This document shows positions 6,688 to 10,751 of a stretch of DNA of 10,751 nucleotides, one piece after another. Each line of letters starts with the position of its first letter. Position 1 is the stretch's first letter. The notes beneath the pieces are model-generated. The model searched no databases and was not told where the DNA came from. It was given only the letters and a program-made list of their open reading frames with translations. The DNA is from Candidatus Roizmanbacteria bacterium CG_4_9_14_0_8_um_filter_34_12 (GTDB lineage Bacteria > Patescibacteriota > Microgenomatia > UBA1406 > GWC2-37-13), in the NCBI GenBank assembly GCA_002789465.1, contig PFTH01000020.1, forward strand, positions 1 to 10,751, given 5' to 3'. Both the position numbers and the translations under genes were made by a program.

Positions 6688-7274
6688 GTTAAGTAATTTG
6701 TTCTAATCATCTTTATCGCCGATCTTAATATTGGAAAGCGATCTTTATATTTTATCTGCCGGTCGAAAAAATTATATATCCATACTATTTTTCTTTGTTT
6801 ATTTCCATCTTCAAAGTTCTTTTTTTCAAGATAGTTCACAATATCCCAATTATCTTCAACATAAATGTCAAGATTGAGTTTTTTGATCATTTTTTCTTTG
6901 AAAATATGTGGTTGTTCATTTTTTGAGTTGTGATAGTATCCTTTTAAAAACTTATCACCGTTTATTTTCTTGATCCAAGAATGAAAGTCATTTTTTAGAA
7001 AATCAAAACGGGCGGTGATGATATATGCTTCAATTTTGCCTGATTTTGCCAAATCAACTAGATCAGAAAGACCTGGAGCTGTGATAAAACTTGACAAATG
7101 GAGTATTCGCCAGAATGTTTTTTCCCAATGGGATTTTGGATAATAGAATATAAGTCCTTTTTTATGAAGTAGAACGCGTTTAATTACTGAAGTTATTGGG
7201 CGTACAATTCTTGCTGGATTATAAAGGATAACTCCGTCAAGATCAAAACCAACTTTAAGAATTTTTTTTGGCAT
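6684..7274 (-). CDS. HAD-superfamily phosphatase-like protein (5'-nucleotidase type)
   Basis: Small cytosolic HAD-fold protein, probably a phosphatase. Motif I is VGFDLDGVI, with nucleophile Asp11 and acid/base Asp13. Motif II is YIITAR with Thr87. A Lys in IFKEKMIKK (residues 124-132) is the motif III candidate, and motif IV is VEDNWD with Glu140, Asp141 and Asp144. All four HAD motifs are therefore present in order and the enzyme could be active. The cap between motifs I and II (about 15-80) is short and rich in Lys, Trp and Tyr. At 196 residues it is close to deoxy-5'-nucleotidase-like (NT5C) members. It is the first gene of the leftward operon and is coupled to the GT4 gene by ATGA, so a sugar-phosphate or nucleotide-sugar by-product is a reasonable guess at the substrate, not a demonstrated one. 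Confidence 0.75.
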   Translation of the reverse strand: MPKKILKVGFDLDGVILYNPARIVRPITSVIKRVLLHKKGLIFYYPKSHWEKTFWRILHLSSFITAPGLSDLVDLAKSGKIEAYIITARFDFLKNDFHSWIKKINGDKFLKGYYHNSKNEQPHIFKEKMIKKLNLDIYVEDNWDIVNYLEKKNFEDGNKQRKIVWIYNFFDRQIKYKDRFPILRSAIKMIRTNYLT

Positions 7275-7316
7275 AGTAGGTTATTTACTGAACAATGTTC
7301 TATAATATTTAGTTAT

Positions 7317-7385
7317 GGACGAAGCCCCCTGCCGAATGCTAGAGGACGAAGCCCCCTGCCGCATGGTGGGGGGTTGCGCTTTTTT
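7317..7385 (+). repeat. G+C-rich duplicated repeat with terminator-like hairpin
   Basis: GGACGAAGCCCCCTGCCG occurs twice (7317-7334 and 7344-7361), each followed by one variable base and ATG, at a 27-bp period. The second copy runs into a hairpin: 7347-7360 pairs with 7365-7378 around a GCAT loop (C5 with G5, two wobbles, one mismatch), and six T follow at 7380-7385. On the + strand this looks like an intrinsic terminator, but no + strand gene lies just upstream. It sits in the divergent region between the leftward operon and the Lgt-like gene. It is a sharp G+C island in A+T-rich DNA. Confidence 0.75.
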
Positions 7386-7407
7386 CATTCGTAAATTATA
7401 CTAAATT

Positions 7408-7509
7408 AAGTTTATAAAGTTTATCAAGTTGAAAGTTTTTAAAGTTCTATATAAGGAACTGGTAGTAACATACTTTTATACTTTATAAACTTTATGAACT
7501 TTATAACTT
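7408..7509. repeat. A+T-rich tandem and inverted repeat in the divergent intergenic region
   Basis: The right arm is a 9-bp tandem: ACTTTATAA (7480-7488), ACTTTATGA (7489-7497), ACTTTATAA (7498-7506). The left arm has the reverse-complement type, AAGTTTATA (7408-7416) and AAGTTTATC (7417-7425). The arms could fold into a long imperfect stem of about 100 nt. A further 8-bp inverted pair, GTAACATA (7465-7472) and TATGTTAC (7520-7527), would bury the start codon of the Lgt-like gene. The rest of 7275-7520 holds no gene that I can see. TATACT at 7397-7402, with TTGCGC 17 nt upstream, is a weak + strand promoter candidate. Confidence 0.65.
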
Positions 7510-7520
7510 GTCACTAACTT

Positions 7521-8396
7521 ATGTTACCTGTTTTTCTTAATTTAAAATTTATCAAAATCTACACACAGGGATTGTTTTTGGTGTTAGCCTTTTTTTGGTC
7601 AAGTTATTTTTTATGGAAATTAATTAGGCTCACATCATACAAAGAAGAAGATATATTTGATAATTTATTTACAAGTATTTTTAGTGGTTTATTTTTTGGG
7701 AGATTGGTGTTCGTGATATTAAATTTCTCTAAATTTGGTTTTGATCCAATCAAATTCATTCTTGTCAATGGTTACCCTGGTTTCAGTATTGTTGGGTGTC
7801 TTGCCGGTTTTATGCTGGTAATCTATTTGTTTTCAAAAAAGCAAAGAGAGTCATTTAGTGAAATTATTGATTATTTTATCCCACCGATATTTCTATCCCT
7901 GGGTTTTGGTAAACTTGGGAGTTTTTTTTCTGGAAGTGAGTTGGGGAGTAAGACAAAGTCCATTATCAGTTTAAAATATCCAGGACTGAACGGTAATTAC
8001 CACTTAACTGCGTTTTATGAATCACTTTTATTCTTTATTGGATTTTATTTAGCATATAGAATATTAATGGCGATTCGAAAAGAGCAGGGAGCAAAGGGAC
8101 TCAATTTGTATTTTTTTATTGTTTGGTTTGGTGGGATATATTTTTGGTTTGACAAAATGAAACATAATCATTTATATTTCCAGAGTTGGAGTTTTAATTG
8201 GATAACCGGATTATTATTACACTTGACAGGAGTTTTATATTTCTTGTATTATTTCAGGAGACAAATTTTTACAAATATTAAAAATATTAATAATTTTATA
8301 AAAAAACATGTTAAAAAAATTATCAGCAAAATTCGTCAATCAACAAAAATCCGCTCTGAACAAGGAAAAGCAAAAGATTCAAGTTCAAATTCTTGA
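7521..8396 (+). CDS. Divergent Lgt-like (prolipoprotein diacylglyceryl transferase family) membrane protein
   Basis: Polytopic inner-membrane protein with about seven hydrophobic segments and the layout of Lgt, the enzyme that adds diacylglycerol to the lipobox Cys of prolipoproteins. Recognisable pieces are GRL (residues 60-62), GFSIVGCLAG (87-96) where Lgt has GGMSFHGGLIG, GKLGSFFSGSE (130-140) where Lgt has GRIGNFxNGE, and HLTAFYESLL (161-170) where Lgt has HPxQLYEALL. The functional His of HGG is Val91, the conserved Arg is Lys131 and the Asn is Ser134, so canonical activity is doubtful; Glu140, Tyr166 and Glu167 remain. A basic tail (about 250-291) extends 89 nt into the next gene. It may be a CPR-specific Lgt with altered chemistry or a non-catalytic relative. 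No Shine-Dalgarno sequence is present; the ATG is chosen as the first in frame. Confidence 0.75.
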   Translation: MLPVFLNLKFIKIYTQGLFLVLAFFWSSYFLWKLIRLTSYKEEDIFDNLFTSIFSGLFFGRLVFVILNFSKFGFDPIKFILVNGYPGFSIVGCLAGFMLVIYLFSKKQRESFSEIIDYFIPPIFLSLGFGKLGSFFSGSELGSKTKSIISLKYPGLNGNYHLTAFYESLLFFIGFYLAYRILMAIRKEQGAKGLNLYFFIVWFGGIYFWFDKMKHNHLYFQSWSFNWITGLLLHLTGVLYFLYYFRRQIFTNIKNINNFIKKHVKKIISKIRQSTKIRSEQGKAKDSSSNS

Positions 8397-8664
8397 ATTA
8401 AAACAGAATGATCCATTTTCTGATCCAGAACATGCTTTAGATAACGCAGCCATTGATACAGATGTGCGTGAACAAGTTGGTCACGATAATATTGAGGCTC
8501 AGATTAAAGATCTGGAAAAGCGTTTATTAACAATTGAAATTGCCTTAAATAAAATTGCAAAGAATCGCTATGGTTTTTGTGAAAAGTGTAATCTTCCAAT
8601 TCCAATCGCTAGATTGGAAATTGTGCCAGATGCAATTCTGTGTATGGAATGTGAGAATAAATAA
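8308..8664 (+). CDS. TraR/DksA-type C4 zinc-finger protein
   Basis: Small cytosolic protein of the DksA/TraR family, which in other bacteria enters the RNA polymerase secondary channel and alters promoter response. The N-terminal half (about residues 5-80) is a charged helical hairpin with the family pattern NDPF...DNAAIDTD...EQVGHD. The C-terminus carries four zinc ligands, Cys91, Cys94, Cys112 and Cys115, in YGFCEKC and LCMEC. At 118 residues it is typical of CPR members and shorter than E. coli DksA (151 residues). Although the start overlaps the Lgt-like gene by 89 nt in another frame, it is supported because the helical N-terminus matches the family from about residue 1. It probably shares a transcript with the Lgt-like gene. 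Confidence 0.9.
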   Translation: MLKKLSAKFVNQQKSALNKEKQKIQVQILELKQNDPFSDPEHALDNAAIDTDVREQVGHDNIEAQIKDLEKRLLTIEIALNKIAKNRYGFCEKCNLPIPIARLEIVPDAILCMECENK

Positions 8665-8701
8665 ATCTGTTTCTAGCATACCTCTTCGTTTTCAAATAAC
8701 A

Positions 8702-8861
8702 TACGGATTATACCTAATGGAGCTTTGATTTTGATTTAAAGTTAGATTATAGAATCAAACTGAACTCTCAATTTGAAAGCTACGGTTTATACCTAACGAA
8801 GCGTTAAGCGAAGTGGCATAGGCATATACCAAAGGTTGAAAAATCAAAGCAGAGTGGTATA
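8702..8861. repeat. Direct and inverted repeats in the 210-bp intergenic region
   Basis: Two 22-nt direct copies lie at 8702-8723 and 8781-8802, beginning TACGG and ending AGC, with three mismatches. Inverted pairs enclose the region: TATACC (8709-8714) with GGTATA (8856-8861), and the perfect 11-bp pair GCTTTGATTTT (8722-8732) with AAAATCAAAGC (8840-8850). The whole could fold into one long imperfect hairpin whose right arm overlaps the promoter of the antiporter gene. No gene is visible between 8665 and 8874. Confidence 0.6.
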
Positions 8862-8865
8862 TACT
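8836..8865 (+). promoter_or_regulatory. Candidate sigma-70 promoter for the antiporter gene, near-leaderless
   Basis: TTGAAA (8836-8841, five of six to the -35 consensus), an 18-nt spacer and TATACT (8860-8865, five of six to the -10). Transcription would begin around 8872, only about 3 nt before the ATG at 8875, giving an almost leaderless mRNA. This fits the absence of a Shine-Dalgarno sequence. Confidence 0.45.
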
Positions 8866-8874
8866 GAATGATAT

Positions 8875-10602
8875 ATGAAGGATATTGCTTCATCTGTTTT
8901 TTTAAACTTTTCGTTATTTTTATTAGTGCCATTTATTTCAGCTTATTTTTTAAAAAAGATACGTATTTCACCGTTGATTGGTTATATTATTGGAGGTCTA
9001 ATATTAAACAGTTTCTTTTCAAGCACCCTTTCAAGGGATTCAATTAATAGTTTTGCGTATTTTGGGATAATCCTTCTTTTATTCACAGTTGGACTAGAGA
9101 CTCGTTTTGACAAAATGGTTAGTTTGCGTCGTTTTATTATTTTAGGAGGTTTATTGCAAATATCTTTCTCTATTCTTTTTATTAGTCTTACTGCTCTTAT
9201 TTTTAATTTTACCCCGCTCCAATCGCTTTTAATCGGTATTGCGTTATCATCGTCATCAACTTCATTAGTGGCAAAAATTATTCAAGATCGCGGAGAAGAA
9301 AATTCATTCTTAGGTGAATTGGCGCTTGGAATTTTAATCTTTCAGGATTTGGCTTTTATTCCTTTCGTGATCATTTTCAACTCTTTGACAAATGAAGTTA
9401 GTGCATTTGGACCAGTTGTATTAAAAATATTCATTGACATGATCTTGGCAACGATTGTATTAGGGCTTGCTTACTATTTTGGTCAAAAAGTTATTCCAAT
9501 TGTTTTTAATAAAATCGCTAAGTCTTCTCGTGAGCTACTAAATTTATTTATCATTTTATTTATTTTTTTAACAGGATACGTGTCATCAATCGTTGGATTA
9601 CCAATTTTAGTGAGTATTTTTGTTGCAGGAATTATTATTGCACAAACAATGGAACACTATCATATTTTCTCTCAAATTCGTCCACTACGAGATATATTAG
9701 CGATAATATTTTTTATTTATATCGGAACTAACATTAATATTAGAATGGTTTTTCCGCAACTTCCTCAAATATTATTATTTACACTGATTGTGGTTTTGAT
9801 TAAGACACTGATTATAATAACAATTTTTACTGCATTCAGATTGCAGTCCAAATTATCGTTTTATCTATCATTATTTTTATTTCAAATTGATGAAGATGCG
9901 TTTATTCTTGCTTCATTGGGTTACCGAAATAATATATTTAATCAGAGTCAATATCTTTTTATCATTACGTCAGTTTTGATTAGTTTAATAATAACACCGA
10001 TTCTCATCAATAATAAGGAAAAAATATACATAATATTAAGGGAATCAATTAAACGCTTATTACCGTTTATAGATTCATATATTAGTCATAGGATTGACGC
10101 GGACTCAACTAGTATTGACGTATTGAATATTAAAAATCATGTGATTCTCTGTGGTTATGGTCGTATTGGTGCATATATTGGTCGTGCGCTACTAATAGCA
10201 GACATTCCTTTTCTAGCAATTGATTACAATTTTTCCATCGTTAACAAAGCTAAAAAGATGGGCATTAACATTATTTATGGTGATCCTACTGATCCAAATA
10301 TTCTTGATTACGCTGAAGTTGAAACTGCAATGGCTTTGGTTCTAGCTTTGCCAGATCGTATTTCTCAAGAGAGTATCATTGTTAGCGCAAAAACTGTAAA
10401 TAAAAATATTATTATTATTAGTCGTGCACATCAAAAAACAGACAAACAAAGAATGAGAGATTTAGGGGCTAATTTCGTTGTGCAACCAGAAACAGAAGCT
10501 TCTTTATCTATAATAAAAAAATTGTTTTTATTGAAACAGTTACCAAAAGAAGAGATAGTTCGACATTTACAATATCTTAAAAAGGAAGATGAGGGCATAT
10601 GA
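8875..10602 (+). CDS. CPA2/Kef-type cation:proton antiporter with C-terminal RCK (TrkA-N) domain
   Basis: Inner-membrane monovalent cation/H+ antiporter of the CPA2 family, in line with Kef-type K+ efflux proteins. The membrane domain (about residues 8-380, roughly a dozen hydrophobic segments) contains ISPLIGYIIGGLIL, LLFTVGLE, GIALSSSSTSLVAKII (about 121-136) and FQDLAFIPF, where Gln157-Asp158 is the QD pair typical of Kef proteins. The later helix reads FQIDEDAFILASLG (336-349) where relatives have QxGEFxF, with two extra acids. The cytosolic RCK domain starts near residue 420 with HVILCGYGRIG, a GxGxxG nucleotide site (Gly427, Gly429, Gly432), and continues with YGDPTDPNIL and the closing DLGANFVVQPE. 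At 575 residues it is slightly shorter than E. coli KefC (620). The transported ion is inferred. It is coupled to the next gene by ATGA (10599-10602). Confidence 0.92.
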   Translation: MKDIASSVFLNFSLFLLVPFISAYFLKKIRISPLIGYIIGGLILNSFFSSTLSRDSINSFAYFGIILLLFTVGLETRFDKMVSLRRFIILGGLLQISFSILFISLTALIFNFTPLQSLLIGIALSSSSTSLVAKIIQDRGEENSFLGELALGILIFQDLAFIPFVIIFNSLTNEVSAFGPVVLKIFIDMILATIVLGLAYYFGQKVIPIVFNKIAKSSRELLNLFIILFIFLTGYVSSIVGLPILVSIFVAGIIIAQTMEHYHIFSQIRPLRDILAIIFFIYIGTNINIRMVFPQLPQILLFTLIVVLIKTLIIITIFTAFRLQSKLSFYLSLFLFQIDEDAFILASLGYRNNIFNQSQYLFIITSVLISLIITPILINNKEKIYIILRESIKRLLPFIDSYISHRIDADSTSIDVLNIKNHVILCGYGRIGAYIGRALLIADIPFLAIDYNFSIVNKAKKMGINIIYGDPTDPNILDYAEVETAMALVLALPDRISQESIIVSAKTVNKNIIIISRAHQKTDKQRMRDLGANFVVQPETEASLSIIKKLFLLKQLPKEEIVRHLQYLKKEDEGI

Positions 10603-10751
10603 ACATGAAATATAAACATCAATCTAAGAAGGTTACTGATAAAAAAATGATGTTTTTGATTAGCGTTATGATTTTAGTACTCGGATTATTATTAAGTCAA
10701 ATTCGTAATTCTTTATTTGTCGCCCAACCAGATCGCTTAAACTTAGTTTTT
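10599..10751 (+). CDS. N-terminal part of a membrane-anchored protein of unknown function, cut by the window end
   Basis: The ATG at 10599 overlaps the antiporter stop by ATGA, and the frame stays open for 51 codons to the window edge. The visible part has a basic N-terminus (KYKHQSKKVTDKK), one strong hydrophobic segment (about residues 17-34, FLISVMILVLGLLLS region), then polar NSLFVAQPDRLNLVF, so it is probably a type II membrane anchor or uncleaved signal with the rest outside. A second ATG two codons later (10605) is an alternative start. I do not recognise the family. The RLNLVF strand following a single anchor is reminiscent of some CPR exported LCP-like proteins, but the visible part is too short to claim this. 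Confidence 0.65.
   Translation, partial: MNMKYKHQSKKVTDKKMMFLISVMILVLGLLLSQIRNSLFVAQPDRLNLVF

Noticed and set aside
7408..7509. CRISPR array or tRNA in the repeat-rich intergenic region
   Set aside because: The units are only 9 bp, without spacers, and no cloverleaf or anticodon arm could be built.
10431..10622. A 63-codon open frame on the - strand
   Set aside because: It is antisense to the RCK domain and the start of the next gene, with no supporting signal.

Overview
The window is an A+T-rich bacterial segment with very tightly packed genes. Start codons generally lack a clear Shine-Dalgarno sequence, and several neighbouring genes overlap by ATGA. TAA and TGA both work as stops. The gene set is typical of Candidate Phyla Radiation (Patescibacteria) genomes, probably the Microgenomates side: paired GT39-type membrane glycosyltransferases, FkbM and other SAM methyltransferases, a divergent Lgt-like protein next to a TraR/DksA zinc-finger protein, and a Kef-type antiporter. 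The lineage is inferred from gene content and style; there is no rRNA or marker gene here.

Layout. (a) 1-3989, + strand: two tandem, overlapping GT39-like integral membrane glycosyltransferases (the first lacks its 5' end at the window edge), then a class I SAM methyltransferase. (b) 3990-7274, - strand: an operon read from right to left, coding for a HAD-fold phosphatase-like protein, a GT4 glycosyltransferase, a class I methyltransferase and an FkbM methyltransferase. It converges on the + block with no base between the stops. (c) 7275-7520: a divergent intergenic region filled with a G+C-rich duplicated repeat and an A+T-rich tandem/inverted repeat. (d) 7521-8664, + strand: an Lgt-like membrane protein overlapping a TraR/DksA-type zinc-finger protein. 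(e) 8665-8874: a second repeat-rich intergenic region ending in a good promoter very close to the next start codon. (f) 8875-10751, + strand: a CPA2/Kef antiporter with a C-terminal RCK domain, coupled by ATGA to a membrane-anchored protein cut by the window end.

Parts (a) and (b) look like a cell-surface glycan locus: membrane glycosyltransferases that use lipid-linked sugars, a cytosolic GT4 enzyme, sugar or lipid O-methylation, and a small phosphatase. Parts (d)-(f) are a separate group for the envelope, regulation and ion homeostasis.

The most interesting signal is a dispersed palindromic element (GTCATYGCGAG...CAATGAC ends, G+C-rich, with nested hairpins). It occurs three times. Two copies lie in frame inside the first glycosyltransferase gene and add about 31 and exactly 45 codons, both in loops between membrane segments. 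The third forms the 3' end of the GT4 gene. There the stop codon lies inside the repeat, and reading past that single TGA stays open to an ATGA overlap with the next gene, the same junction found elsewhere in the operon. A different short palindrome is also in frame in the first glycosyltransferase gene. The pattern recalls the Rickettsia palindromic elements that insert into coding sequence.
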